In this document: positions 44,285 to 54,713 of the stretch, one piece after another | Position numbering within the stretch: the first letter of the stretch is position 1 | How the letters are laid out: each line of letters opens with the position of its first letter | NCBI GenBank assembly: GCA_031292515.1 | Contig: JARLGZ010000037.1 | Location: 1-64,000 of the forward strand | Direction of reading: 5' to 3' | DNA length: 64,000 nucleotides | Origin: Puia sp. | GTDB taxonomy: Bacteria; Bacteroidota; Bacteroidia; Chitinophagales; Chitinophagaceae | Notes under the pieces: generated by a model | What the model saw: only the letters and a program-made list of their open reading frames with translations | Told to the model about the DNA's origin: nothing | The model's database searches: none | Program-made: the position numbers and the translations under genes

Positions 44285-45180
44285 GGCTCGCGGCGATAGA
44301 CATCGGAAGCAATGCCGCAAGACTGCTCATATCGGATGCCTCCTTTAATAACGGGAAGACGGAGTTTAATAAGATCAACCTGGTCCGTGTGCCCCTCCGG
44401 CTCGGTTTCGACGTATTTGAAAAAAAGAAGATCTCTCCCGAAAAGACGGATATGATCCTCCACACCATCAAGGCCTACAAGCACCTGCTCGACGCTTATG
44501 AGGTAAAATACCTCAAGGCGGCGGCTACCTCTGCCATGCGGGATGCCGAAAATGCCGCGGAGATCATCGGCGAGGTCGAGAGAGAGACCGGTATCCGGAT
44601 AGAGATCATCAGCGGAGGCGATGAGGCTTCCCTGATATATGAGAACCATGTGGCCGAAAAACTGGATAAAGATCATTCCTATCTTTATATAGACGTCGGC
44701 GGCGGCAGCACCGAACTCACGTTCTTTGCGGAGGGCAAACTCGTTTTCAAAGAATCCTTTAATATCGGCACTATTCGCCTGCTGAAAGGGCAGGTGACGG
44801 ATGGCCAATGGGAAAACATGAAGGAGTATATAAAGAGGGAAACACGGGCGCATACCAACGATATCATCGCCATCGGTTCGGGGGGTAACATCAACAAGAT
44901 CTTTTCCCTTTCCAAACGCAAGGAAGGCAAACCGCTGACCCTGGACATGCTCAAAGACTATTATAAGGAGTTCAGCAATTTTTCACTCGAAGACCGCATG
45001 CAACTTTATAAACTGCGTGAAGACCGGGCTGACGTCATCGTGCCGGCCCTCCAGATCTATATCAATACCATGCGCTGGGCGAATGCACTGGAGATCTATG
45101 TCCCCAAGATCGGTCTGGCCGACGGACTGATCCAGCATCTCTACGAAGATCTGAAGCGCAAAGGGCTGGTGACCGCCTAG
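44281..45180 (+). CDS. ppx: Exopolyphosphatase / Ppx-GppA phosphatase
   Basis: 299 residues, one Ppx/GppA domain without the C-terminal HD-like part of E. coli Ppx. Actin-like ATPase motifs are AAIDIGSNAARLLI at the start, AAATSAMRDAENA and YIDVGGGSTEL. It degrades polyphosphate or pppGpp in the cytosol. It is coupled to ppk1 by an ATGA overlap, so synthesis and breakdown of polyphosphate are on one transcript. Confidence 0.9.
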   Translation: MRLAAIDIGSNAARLLISDASFNNGKTEFNKINLVRVPLRLGFDVFEKKKISPEKTDMILHTIKAYKHLLDAYEVKYLKAAATSAMRDAENAAEIIGEVERETGIRIEIISGGDEASLIYENHVAEKLDKDHSYLYIDVGGGSTELTFFAEGKLVFKESFNIGTIRLLKGQVTDGQWENMKEYIKRETRAHTNDIIAIGSGGNINKIFSLSKRKEGKPLTLDMLKDYYKEFSNFSLEDRMQLYKLREDRADVIVPALQIYINTMRWANALEIYVPKIGLADGLIQHLYEDLKRKGLVTA

Positions 45181-45467
45181 CCTTTCGGCCGTTTATAACC
45201 CGGACTATCGTGGCAGTCGCCGTTTATCGACCGCTCCGCAAGGCTGATTGTCGGATCCTCATTGCTTATTATTTGAGGTGTCGTTGCACCGCCCATGTGC
45301 GTTCATTCGCGATTATTTTTTTCGCGTCCATTCACGATTTACACTTACCTTCACACCCGTTTTTTGAATCGCCCCGCGGGGACGGTCGAACGGCCGGGTA
45401 TGTTTTATTCTAATGCAGAGCCATATTCCCCCATCACTGCCTTTTTATAACCTTAAACGATCCGGTC
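45181..45467. other. Intergenic region ppx-panB
   Basis: 287 bp. I see no gene, clear promoter box or terminator. Short open frames here lack any protein-like features. Confidence 0.3.
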
Positions 45468-46283
45468 ATGTCAGTACATACAGAAGTCAGGAAAGTCACG
45501 ACTCATACCTTGCAAAGAATGAAACTCAACGGGGAAAGGATCTCCATGATCACCGCTTATGACTATTCTTTTGCAAAGATCTTCGATGCGGCGGGTATCG
45601 ATGTCATACTGGTCGGCGACTCCGCCTCCAATGTCATGGCCGGCCATGAGACGACACTGCCCATTACCCTGGACCAGATGATTTATCACGCCTCTTCCGT
45701 GATCCGCGGTACAAACCGTAGTTTTGTCATCGTAGACCTTCCCTTTGGATCCTACCAGTCCAATTCAAAGGAGGCGCTTGCTTCAGCCGTCAGGATCATG
45801 AAAGAGACCGGCGCTCATGCCATCAAGGTCGAAGGCGGAGAAGAGATCCTGGAGTCGGTGAAAAGGATACTCGGAGCGGGGGTCCCCGTAATGGGACATC
45901 TGGGATTGACGCCTCAGTCCATCTATAAATTCGGGACTTATACCGTCCGCGCCCGCGAAGAAGCGGAAGCCGAGAAACTGAAAAAAGATGCGCTCCTGCT
46001 GGAGCAAGCGGGCTGCTTTGGACTGGTGCTCGAAAAAATTCCCGCCGACCTCGCCCGCCAGGTCTCCGAAAGTCTGCACATTCCCACGATCGGCATCGGC
46101 GCCGGGAGACACTGTGACGGGCAGGTGCTGGTCATGCACGATATGCTCGGGATCAACACCGAATTCAAACCCCGCTTCCTCAGACAATATCTGAATATCC
46201 ACGAACAGGCCACTTCGGCGGTCCAGGCCTATATCAACGACGTGAAATCCCGGAATTTCCCCAGCGAGTCGGAACAATATTAA
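45468..46283 (+). CDS. panB: 3-methyl-2-oxobutanoate hydroxymethyltransferase
   Basis: 271 residues. Hallmarks: [38 protein letters not shown] (metal and substrate aspartate), [29 protein letters not shown] and [17 protein letters not shown]. It makes ketopantoate from ketoisovalerate and methylene-THF, the first step of pantothenate synthesis. It stands alone; panC and panD are not nearby. Confidence 0.95.
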   Translation: MSVHTEVRKVTTHTLQRMKLNGERISMITAYDYSFAKIFDAAGIDVILVGDSASNVMAGHETTLPITLDQMIYHASSVIRGTNRSFVIVDLPFGSYQSNSKEALASAVRIMKETGAHAIKVEGGEEILESVKRILGAGVPVMGHLGLTPQSIYKFGTYTVRAREEAEAEKLKKDALLLEQAGCFGLVLEKIPADLARQVSESLHIPTIGIGAGRHCDGQVLVMHDMLGINTEFKPRFLRQYLNIHEQATSAVQAYINDVKSRNFPSESEQY

Positions 46284-46445
46284 CCCTGTCGCCAGGCACC
46301 CGGTTTTTGGAAATTTTTTTGCGGGGTTTTCGCATAATTTTTTTGCATATACATAGTAACTACTAGTAATTGACACTATAAATAGGGTTATTTTGGCATT
46401 TTTATACTCTTTTAGTGTTAAATTACGGTAACCAAAACATTTTGT

Positions 46446-49310
46446 ATGCGAAAACTGCTCTTATTGATAGCTTTCATAATCGGTTCTTTTTCCCTCTACT
46501 CGCAGACCATTCTTTCAGGCAAGATCGTGGATTCGAAGACCGGAAGTCCATTGAGCGGTGCCTCGGTCAAAAACAGGTCCGGCAGGGCCGGAACAGCCAC
46601 AGACAACCAAGGCTTCTTTAAGATTCCAGCAAAACCCGGTGATATGCTTGAAATTACCATCATCGGCTATACCACCCAAACCTTTCACGTATCGGACCAA
46701 ACAACGATCACGCTGGCCCTGGAACCTGCTTCCACGGAGCTAAAGGAAGTCGTATTTGTAGGCAACCGCGGTGCGGGACGGGCCAAGACGGAGACTCCCG
46801 TGCCCGTCGACGTGATCAAAGTGAACCAGGTGGGACTTTCCACCGGTAAAATGGAATTGACTTCCCTCCTGAATATGTCGGCTCCTTCCTTCAATTATAA
46901 CAAACAGAGCGGCGGGGATGGCGCCGATGCCGTCGACCTGGCTACGCTCCGGGGACTTGGGCCCGACCAGACACTCGTACTGATCAACGGCAAGCGGCAG
47001 CACCAGACCGCTTTTGTCGCCCTTTTTGGCACCCGCGGACGCGGCAACTCCGGAACGGACCTGAACGCCATCCCGGAAGCCTCGATCGACCGGGTGGAAA
47101 TCCTGCGGGACGGCGCCTCCGCCCAGTACGGTTCCGATGCCATCGCCGGCGTCATCAACATCATCCTTAAGAAAGATGTCGGCCATCTTGCGATGACCGG
47201 CGGCTACGCAGGGTACTATGACCATAAATTCAATGCCCTGAAAAGCCCGGATCCGAGCCAGTATGTGACCAGTCACAAATTCGACGGACAGACCGGATCA
47301 TTCGGACTTAACTATGGAGTGGCAGTCGGCAGGCATGATGGCTTCGTTAATTTCTCCGCCAATTTCCTGGCACAGGGAAAAACATTCAGACAGGTCCCCG
47401 ACACCAATATATACAGCAATCCCAAAGCACTCCCGATCAACAATGTCAGGCGGGCGATGGGCGACGCTTCCGTTACTTCCGGCGGGATCATGATCAACTC
47501 GGAGATACCGCTTGCAGGGACCAAGACCACTTTCTATGCATTTGGCGGGTACAACTATAAAAATTCAAATGCTTATGCATACTCCAGGAATTTCTCCGGT
47601 CACCCGGAGCGTTTTCCGACGGACGCCAGTGGTAACCTGATCTTTGTCCCGGGGATCATGCACACGATAGCCGGTGGGGACACCTATTACAATCCCATCG
47701 AGGACGTACACATCACCGACGGTTCCCTGGCGCTCGGCTTCAAAGGGGATGCCGGCAACAATTGGAACTGGGACCTGAGCAACACGTTCGGTGGAAATAA
47801 TTTCCATTATTTCGGGGACAAAACTTTCAATGCTTCACTCGGCTCCCAGGGTATCCATAAGAACCATTTCGACGATGGCGGGTTTTCTCTTATTCAGAAC
47901 ACGACCAATCTCGATCTGTCTAAAAGATATGCAGAGGTAGCCCAGGGAATGACGCTTAGCATGGGCGCCGAATTCCGTTATGAGCAATACAGCATTTATA
48001 AAGGCGAGGAAGCCTCCTATACCAACTACGGCACCGCGGCTATCCCCTATCCTAACGGGGACACCACCTATCCCGCCACGGGCGCCCAGGGCTTTCCCGG
48101 TTTTCAGCCGCTGGATGTAATAAAAGCCCATCGTACAAATATTGCCGGCTATGCCGAGGCCGACATCGATATCACGAAAGAATGGCTCGTCGATGGCGCC
48201 GTGCGTTTTGAGAACTATTCGGATTTCGGATTCGTCAATACCTATAAACTGGCAACCCGTTATAAGCTCACACACAATTTCAACCTGCGCGGCTCGGTGA
48301 GTACCGGCTATCGGGCTCCTTCCCTCCAACAGATCAACTTCAGCAATACCGAGAGCAACGTGGTGGCGGGAACACCCACCCTCGTGAAGATCGCCCCCAA
48401 CTACAGCCCGATCACCCGCGCTGCCGGGATTCCCGATCTGAAACAGGAGAAATCTGTCAACGCCAGCCTGGGATTCTCCTGGAAGCCCGCGCCGCAATGG
48501 ACTGTAACCGTGGACGGCTACCTGGTAAAGATCACGAACAGGGTTGTGCTGTCCGGCCAGTTCCAGGCATCCGACGCTTCGCTCGATCCTGTGCTGACCA
48601 GCACCCTGCAGTCCCTGGGTGTGAATAGCGCCCAGTTCTTCGCCAACGCCGTCAACACGACCAATACGGGGATCGATGTAGTCGTCGATTACAACAAGAG
48701 ATGGGGCAAAAACCGGTTCAATATCGTTTTTGCGGGCAACGTTCAAAACATGACGATCGATAAAATCAATGTCCCCGGAAAGCTGAACGATTCCTGGGTT
48801 CACCAGCAGACATTTTACAGCGTCCGCGAGCAACAGTTCCTCAAAGCTTCCGCTCCCCCGGAGAAACTGGGTCTTACCGCGGAGTATGACATCAACAAAT
48901 TCGGTGTAGGCGCCCACCTGACCTATTTCGGCCAGATCAAACTGCAGGGATATGGTTATTCCGGCAATCCGGCGCTTACGGGAACAGGTCTCCCCGGTGA
49001 CCCGAACCTCGAAGGAACAGGGATTGCCCCCATGGTCAACCTGGGCCCCGATGGATCCGGCCCCCTGGTCCCGGAGCAATTTGTCTACCATGGAAAGGTC
49101 GTCACCGATCTGTTCTTCTCCCTGAAGTTTTCAAAAAAAGCCGTCTTATACTGGGGTGTCGACAATCTCTTCAATGTGCATCCTGACCTGGGCATCGTAC
49201 CGGGCGCCAACGGGTCTCCGTTTGACGGTGAGACCGGCGGACCCTGGGACGCCGTCCAGATGGGCTACGACGGGATGCGTCCGTTCGTCAAGCTGGCTTT
49301 AAACCTCTGA
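46446..49310 (+). CDS. TonB-dependent outer-membrane receptor
   Basis: 954 residues. Signal peptide ending LYSQ (~20), then a carboxypeptidase-regulatory-like domain (~22-105, SGKIVDSKTGSPLSGASVK), a TonB plug (~120-240, with RVEILRDGASAQYGSDAIAG), and a beta-barrel to a C-terminal aromatic-type end (MRPFVKLALNL). No SusD gene follows, so it is not a classical SusCD glycan pair; siderophore, vitamin, peptide or other substrates are possible. Start ATG 46446, with a candidate promoter of TTGACA-like and TATTTTGG character ~60 bp upstream. A strong terminator follows. Confidence 0.9.
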   Translation: MRKLLLLIAFIIGSFSLYSQTILSGKIVDSKTGSPLSGASVKNRSGRAGTATDNQGFFKIPAKPGDMLEITIIGYTTQTFHVSDQTTITLALEPASTELKEVVFVGNRGAGRAKTETPVPVDVIKVNQVGLSTGKMELTSLLNMSAPSFNYNKQSGGDGADAVDLATLRGLGPDQTLVLINGKRQHQTAFVALFGTRGRGNSGTDLNAIPEASIDRVEILRDGASAQYGSDAIAGVINIILKKDVGHLAMTGGYAGYYDHKFNALKSPDPSQYVTSHKFDGQTGSFGLNYGVAVGRHDGFVNFSANFLAQGKTFRQVPDTNIYSNPKALPINNVRRAMGDASVTSGGIMINSEIPLAGTKTTFYAFGGYNYKNSNAYAYSRNFSGHPERFPTDASGNLIFVPGIMHTIAGGDTYYNPIEDVHITDGSLALGFKGDAGNNWNWDLSNTFGGNNFHYFGDKTFNASLGSQGIHKNHFDDGGFSLIQNTTNLDLSKRYAEVAQGMTLSMGAEFRYEQYSIYKGEEASYTNYGTAAIPYPNGDTTYPATGAQGFPGFQPLDVIKAHRTNIAGYAEADIDITKEWLVDGAVRFENYSDFGFVNTYKLATRYKLTHNFNLRGSVSTGYRAPSLQQINFSNTESNVVAGTPTLVKIAPNYSPITRAAGIPDLKQEKSVNASLGFSWKPAPQWTVTVDGYLVKITNRVVLSGQFQASDASLDPVLTSTLQSLGVNSAQFFANAVNTTNTGIDVVVDYNKRWGKNRFNIVFAGNVQNMTIDKINVPGKLNDSWVHQQTFYSVREQQFLKASAPPEKLGLTAEYDINKFGVGAHLTYFGQIKLQGYGYSGNPALTGTGLPGDPNLEGTGIAPMVNLGPDGSGPLVPEQFVYHGKVVTDLFFSLKFSKKAVLYWGVDNLFNVHPDLGIVPGANGSPFDGETGGPWDAVQMGYDGMRPFVKLALNL

Positions 49311-49343
49311 GATTTTTTGTATTCTTTACAATAGGCTCAATAG

Positions 49344-49379
49344 AGGGCCGGCCCATGAAAATGGGTGCGGCCCTTTTTT
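49344..49379 (+). terminator. Intrinsic terminator of the TonB-dependent receptor gene
   Basis: AGGGCCGGCCCAT pairs with ATGGGTGCGGCCCT (near-perfect, GAAA loop) and is followed by a run of six T. Confidence 0.75.
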
Positions 49380-49499
49380 ATTCACCGGTTTTATTGCCGT
49401 ATTCATCTAATTTATTGTTTTTCTGACACCGGTGCCCTATGGTTTTGTTCCACAAATAGTATAATTTCCTTCCTTTTGCAAACGTGTAATAGATTTGTC

Positions 49500-50570
49500 A
49501 TGAATAAGAGAATTGTACAGATCATCATCCACCTGGCGGCATGGACCTGTTTTATTTCGCTGCCCTTTGTATTCTACCCAAGACCCCGGGATGTCTCTTT
49601 CTTTACGGAAAAATACTTCTCTCTTTTCTTCATCATCAACAATCTTCTCCTCATCGGATTCTATTACCTGAATACGGTCGTGCTGATACCCCGGCTCCTG
49701 GAACAAAAGAAGCTCTTTGCTTATATAGGGATCATCCTGTGCCTGCTGATCATATATGGCTGCGTCCCGCGTATCTATCACTATCTTTCCGCGGGACAGG
49801 ACGGACGTTTTTTCTCCCATCGTACGCCCCCTGCTCCCGGTCAGGCCCCACATCCGCATGAATTTCGTCCGCCGTTGCTTTCGGCGGGATCTATTTCCAT
49901 CTTCCTGCTGGTCTTCGTATTCAGCACGGGTGTCAAGGTGATCAACCACTGGCTCCGATCCGAACAGCGCAATAAGGAAATCGCCAACGAAAAGCTGAAC
50001 GCGGAGCTCTCTTTCCTAAAGGCGCAGATCAACCCCCATTTTCTCTTCAATACCCTGAACAATATTTATTCACTGGCGACGAACCATTCCGATCAGACGG
50101 CCGCTGCGATCATGAAGCTGTCGAATATCATGCGTTATGTGCTAACGGAGGCAAAAAACGATCAGGTACCCCTCGAAAAAGAGATCCAGTTCATCTCGCA
50201 TTATATCGAACTCCAGAAGATGCGGCTGACCGATAAATCCAGCGTCAGCTTTACCATACAAGGCGATACCGCCAACCGCACGATCGCGCCGCTCCTGTTC
50301 CTTCCGTTTGTCGAGAACGCTTTCAAGTACGGCGTGAGTACCAGGGAGGCTTCCCCCATCCATATTTTATTGGAAATAACCGGCAATTTGATTTACTTTA
50401 AAGTAGTAAACGGCAAGCATATCAATACCACGCTTAAGATGGTCGATAATACGGGGATCGGTATCAACAATACACGCAGAAGGCTGGATTTGCTATATCC
50501 CGGAAAGCACACGCTTACCATCGCCGACGAGGCATCCACTTTTACCGTTCACTTAAATATCCATTTATAA
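49500..50570 (+). CDS. LytS-like sensor histidine kinase
   Basis: 356 residues from ATG 49500. Four predicted spans fill residues ~10-155, followed by a short coiled coil (LRSEQRNKEIANEKLNAELSFLK) and a His_kinase domain with the phospho-acceptor His in QINPHFLFNTLNNIYSLA, and VENAFKYG in the ATPase. It lacks a periplasmic domain, so the signal is probably sensed in the membrane. The stop shares one base with the ATG of the downstream LytTR regulator (TAATG), so they form a pair. Confidence 0.88.
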   Translation: MNKRIVQIIIHLAAWTCFISLPFVFYPRPRDVSFFTEKYFSLFFIINNLLLIGFYYLNTVVLIPRLLEQKKLFAYIGIILCLLIIYGCVPRIYHYLSAGQDGRFFSHRTPPAPGQAPHPHEFRPPLLSAGSISIFLLVFVFSTGVKVINHWLRSEQRNKEIANEKLNAELSFLKAQINPHFLFNTLNNIYSLATNHSDQTAAAIMKLSNIMRYVLTEAKNDQVPLEKEIQFISHYIELQKMRLTDKSSVSFTIQGDTANRTIAPLLFLPFVENAFKYGVSTREASPIHILLEITGNLIYFKVVNGKHINTTLKMVDNTGIGINNTRRRLDLLYPGKHTLTIADEASTFTVHLNIHL

Positions 50571-51268
50571 TGCTCACCTGTATAGCGATCGATGACGAAC
50601 CTCTTGCGCTGGACCTCCTGAAAAAATATATCGCCAGGATCTATTTCCTCGAACTGAAAGGCGCTTTCACCGATCCTTTCGAGGCGCAGAAATTAATGGA
50701 GAGCAGCCCGGTCGACATCCTCTTCCTGGACATACAGATGCCCGATATAAACGGCATCGAATTTTCGAAGATCGTAAACAAGAAGAATACCGCCGTCATC
50801 TTCACGACGGCGTTCAGCGAGTATGCCGTGGAAGGGTTCAGCGTGGACGCGGTCGATTACCTGCTGAAACCCATCGAATACGACCGGTTTCTAAAAGCCG
50901 TTTACAAGGCCAAGGAATATACGGACTACCTTGCCAACCAGGAGTTGCAGGATGGAACGATATTCGTTAAATCGGACTACCAGATGGTAAAGATCAACCT
51001 GAAGGATATTTTGTATATCGAGGGGCTGGACGATTATATAAAGATTTACCTGCCCCAGAAGTCCATTCTGACCCTGATGACCCTGAAGACGATCGCCCAG
51101 AAACTACCGGCCCGTGAATTTATAAGGGCTCATCGCTCATATATCGTTCCGATCAGCAAAATTGAAAACATCAGCAAAAGCAAATTGAAGATAGCGGAAA
51201 AGGAAATACCCATCGGGGTCAGTTATAGCGAAAGTTTCTTTGCGGCAATGGATAAAAAACTGGGATAA
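50570..51268 (+). CDS. LytTR-family response regulator
   Basis: 232 residues. Receiver domain: TCIAIDDEPLALDLL, Asp in ILFLDIQMPDINGIEFS (~55), Lys in LLKPIEY (~105). LytTR domain ~130-232: FVKSDYQMVKINLKDILYIE and FIRAHRSYIVPISKIE. It pairs with the kinase whose stop it overlaps by one base. Target genes are unknown. It is the second LytTR pair in the window, unlinked to the one at 18300-20749. Confidence 0.92.
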   Translation: MLTCIAIDDEPLALDLLKKYIARIYFLELKGAFTDPFEAQKLMESSPVDILFLDIQMPDINGIEFSKIVNKKNTAVIFTTAFSEYAVEGFSVDAVDYLLKPIEYDRFLKAVYKAKEYTDYLANQELQDGTIFVKSDYQMVKINLKDILYIEGLDDYIKIYLPQKSILTLMTLKTIAQKLPAREFIRAHRSYIVPISKIENISKSKLKIAEKEIPIGVSYSESFFAAMDKKLG

Positions 51269-51454
51269 ATTCACCGATTTTTAGCCCCGATTGGCCGTTT
51301 TGAGGTCTTCCCTGTCCAAAACGACACAACCCTTCCCCCTTTCCCGACGTAATGAATAGTGCCGGGTTCCTTTGGAAACCGGTAGAGTACCAGTTTTTCA
51401 TAGTAGATTTTAAGTTAAGGTTAAGGTCTTCTGATTAGTGGTGAGTTTTTTCAT

Positions 51455-51493
51455 AAATTGCTTGCGATTCACACATCGCAAGCAATTTTTTTT
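51455..51493 (+). terminator. Perfect intrinsic terminator abutting the ALDH7 start codon
   Basis: A 14-bp perfect stem, AAATTGCTTGCGAT (51455-51468) and ATCGCAAGCAATTT (51475-51488), loop TCACAC, with T's running to 51493, directly before ATG 51494. It can end the LytTR transcript 190 bp upstream but would also sit in any leader of the following gene, where it could act as an attenuator. Confidence 0.75.
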
Positions 51494-53014
<1,521 letters not shown>

Positions 53015-53023
<9 letters not shown>

Positions 53024-53042
53024 TGAGTATTCACTACTCACT
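53015..53042 (+). terminator. Perfect hairpin from AGTGAGT microrepeats at the ALDH7 stop
   Basis: AGTGAGTAGTGA (53015-53026) and TCACTACTCACT (53031-53042) form a 12-bp perfect stem with a GTAT loop that includes the stop codon (53021-53023). It is followed by TTTCCC, a weak U-tract. A similar ACTCACTACTGACTACTCACTA stretch lies at 30540-30561. Confidence 0.5.
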
Positions 53043-53146
53043 ACTCACTTTCCCACAGCTGACTGCTCACTAAAAGATACTAATAAGGCCATTTGTTCGT
53101 TATACGCTGATAGTATGCCCATTATACCCGGTCAATCAGCGTTGTT

Positions 53147-54607
53147 ATGAAGCGATTTTTACCCATCCTGCTGCTAAGCATAGTCCTTTTTCACGGTGCC
53201 TTCGCCCAGGTCAGACTGGGCATTGTCGGGGGAATCCAGAGTGATAATGTCATTGAGAGAAATAGTATACCTGGTTGGGACACTTCTACGAAGAAGTATT
53301 ATTCCTCGCATTCGGGAGTCCAACTGGGCGTGATTGCCGAAATCCCCCTCGACCGTAAGGGATATTTCTATTTCCAGCCGGGTATCCACTATAGTTCCAA
53401 AGGACGGCAATATCTCAAATACAATGATTCTGTCACCGCCGATAACACAGACACCGTGTATTTCAAGCAGACCCTGAACCTGGGCTATATCCAGGTCCCG
53501 TTGAATCTGACCGTCAAGCTGCCTCTTTCGAAAAATCACCGGAACAGCTTTTTTATCAGTGCGGGCCCGTATGTCAGCTTTTTTTACAGCGGAAGCGTGA
53601 CCAATGAACGGCTCATGGAGACGACCCTTCCGAAATTTCTCAGCGAAAAGGAGCCCGTCACCGTCGGGAAGGGGCCGGATACCTATAAGACCGTTGAAAT
53701 GGGGTTGAATGGCAAAGCGGGGTTCGAACTGGGGAATGTCATGCTCAGTTTCTATTACAGTCGCGGACTTACCAGTTTCTATACGGCGTCTTATTCCGGA
53801 AGTTTCTATCATAACCTGACAGGCGCTACCCTCGGCATCTGGCTCGTGTCCAAACAGCTTCCGGCAGCCGTTCCAAAAGATACGGATAAAGACGGCATAC
53901 CCGATGACCAGGATCTTTGCCCCCTGCAACCCGGTACTCTCAAATATCACGGATGCCCGGTACCCGATACCGACCACGACGGGATCGACGATGAACATGA
54001 TTCCTGCAAGACGATTCCCGGGGTGGCCAGGTACAATGGATGCCCGGTGCCCGATACCGATCGTGATGGGATCGATGATGAACACGACTCCTGCAAAACA
54101 GTCCCCGGTCTCGCCCGGTACAACGGCTGCCCCATTCCTGACAGGGATGGCGACGGCGTAAACGATGAGGAAGACAAATGCCCCGATACCCCCGGCACGG
54201 TTGAAAACCAGGGATGCCCCGTCGTTGAGAAAAAAGAAATCCGGCAGGATGTCGTTGAAAAGATCAATTATTCCGCCAAATACATTCTTTTTATGTCCGG
54301 CAGCGACAGGCTATTGGAGGGATCCACCGGCGCCCTCGAAGACCTGGCGACCCTGCTGAAAGCGAACCCGGCTTCGCATCTCACTATCAACGGCTATACG
54401 GATAATTCGGGTACACCTTCCATGAACCTGGTGCTTTCACAGAAAAGGGCGGACGCGGTGAAGGCCTGGCTGGTTCGTAATGGAATCGAAGAAAACCGCC
54501 TCACATCGACGGGATTCGGGCAGGAAAAACCGATCGCGGATAACAGGACGCAAAAAGGAAGGGCTGCCAACCGAAGGGTGGAATTAAGCCTGTCCATGGA
54601 AAAATAG
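53147..54607 (+). CDS. OmpA-family protein with porin-like N-domain and TSP3-type repeats
   Basis: 486 residues. Signal peptide (LFHGAFAQ ~20), an N-terminal outer-membrane-barrel domain of the PorT type (~22-235), four Asp-rich 29-residue repeats (245-360, DTDxDGIxDDxDxC pattern, calcium-binding thrombospondin type 3-like), and an OmpA peptidoglycan-binding domain (~370-486; TINGYTDNSGTPSMNLVLSQ, GQEKPIADN). It likely tethers the outer membrane to peptidoglycan. Confidence 0.9.
   Translation: MKRFLPILLLSIVLFHGAFAQVRLGIVGGIQSDNVIERNSIPGWDTSTKKYYSSHSGVQLGVIAEIPLDRKGYFYFQPGIHYSSKGRQYLKYNDSVTADNTDTVYFKQTLNLGYIQVPLNLTVKLPLSKNHRNSFFISAGPYVSFFYSGSVTNERLMETTLPKFLSEKEPVTVGKGPDTYKTVEMGLNGKAGFELGNVMLSFYYSRGLTSFYTASYSGSFYHNLTGATLGIWLVSKQLPAAVPKDTDKDGIPDDQDLCPLQPGTLKYHGCPVPDTDHDGIDDEHDSCKTIPGVARYNGCPVPDTDRDGIDDEHDSCKTVPGLARYNGCPIPDRDGDGVNDEEDKCPDTPGTVENQGCPVVEKKEIRQDVVEKINYSAKYILFMSGSDRLLEGSTGALEDLATLLKANPASHLTINGYTDNSGTPSMNLVLSQKRADAVKAWLVRNGIEENRLTSTGFGQEKPIADNRTQKGRAANRRVELSLSMEK
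53879..54226 (+). repeat. Four tandem 87-bp calcium-type repeats
   Basis: Exactly 4 x 87 bp coding for 29-residue units with paired Asp residues and two Cys (DTDHDGIDDEHDSCKTIPG ... YNGCPVP). Units two and three are nearly identical at DNA level (CGATGATGAACA...), suggesting recent duplication. Confidence 0.85.
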
Positions 54608-54625
54608 AAAAATTAACATCTTGAT

Positions 54626-54662
54626 AAGGCCATCCATGTAAATAATGACCAGCGATGGCCTT
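54626..54662 (+). terminator. Hairpin after the OmpA-family gene
   Basis: AAGGCCATC (54626-54634) pairs with GATGGCCTT (54654-54662), 19-nt loop, followed by a short T-rich stretch. Confidence 0.45.
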
Positions 54663-54713
54663 TGCTTACGTAGCTTTATCCGCTCTATTCTTAATCCATA
54701 AAAAACGAAAATA

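Noticed and set aside
46446-49310. SusC of a polysaccharide utilisation locus
   Set aside because: No SusD-type lipoprotein follows; a terminator and a two-component pair come next.
53879-54226. CRISPR-like direct repeats
   Set aside because: The 87-bp repeats are contiguous, in frame and encode Asp/Cys-rich units. There are no spacers.
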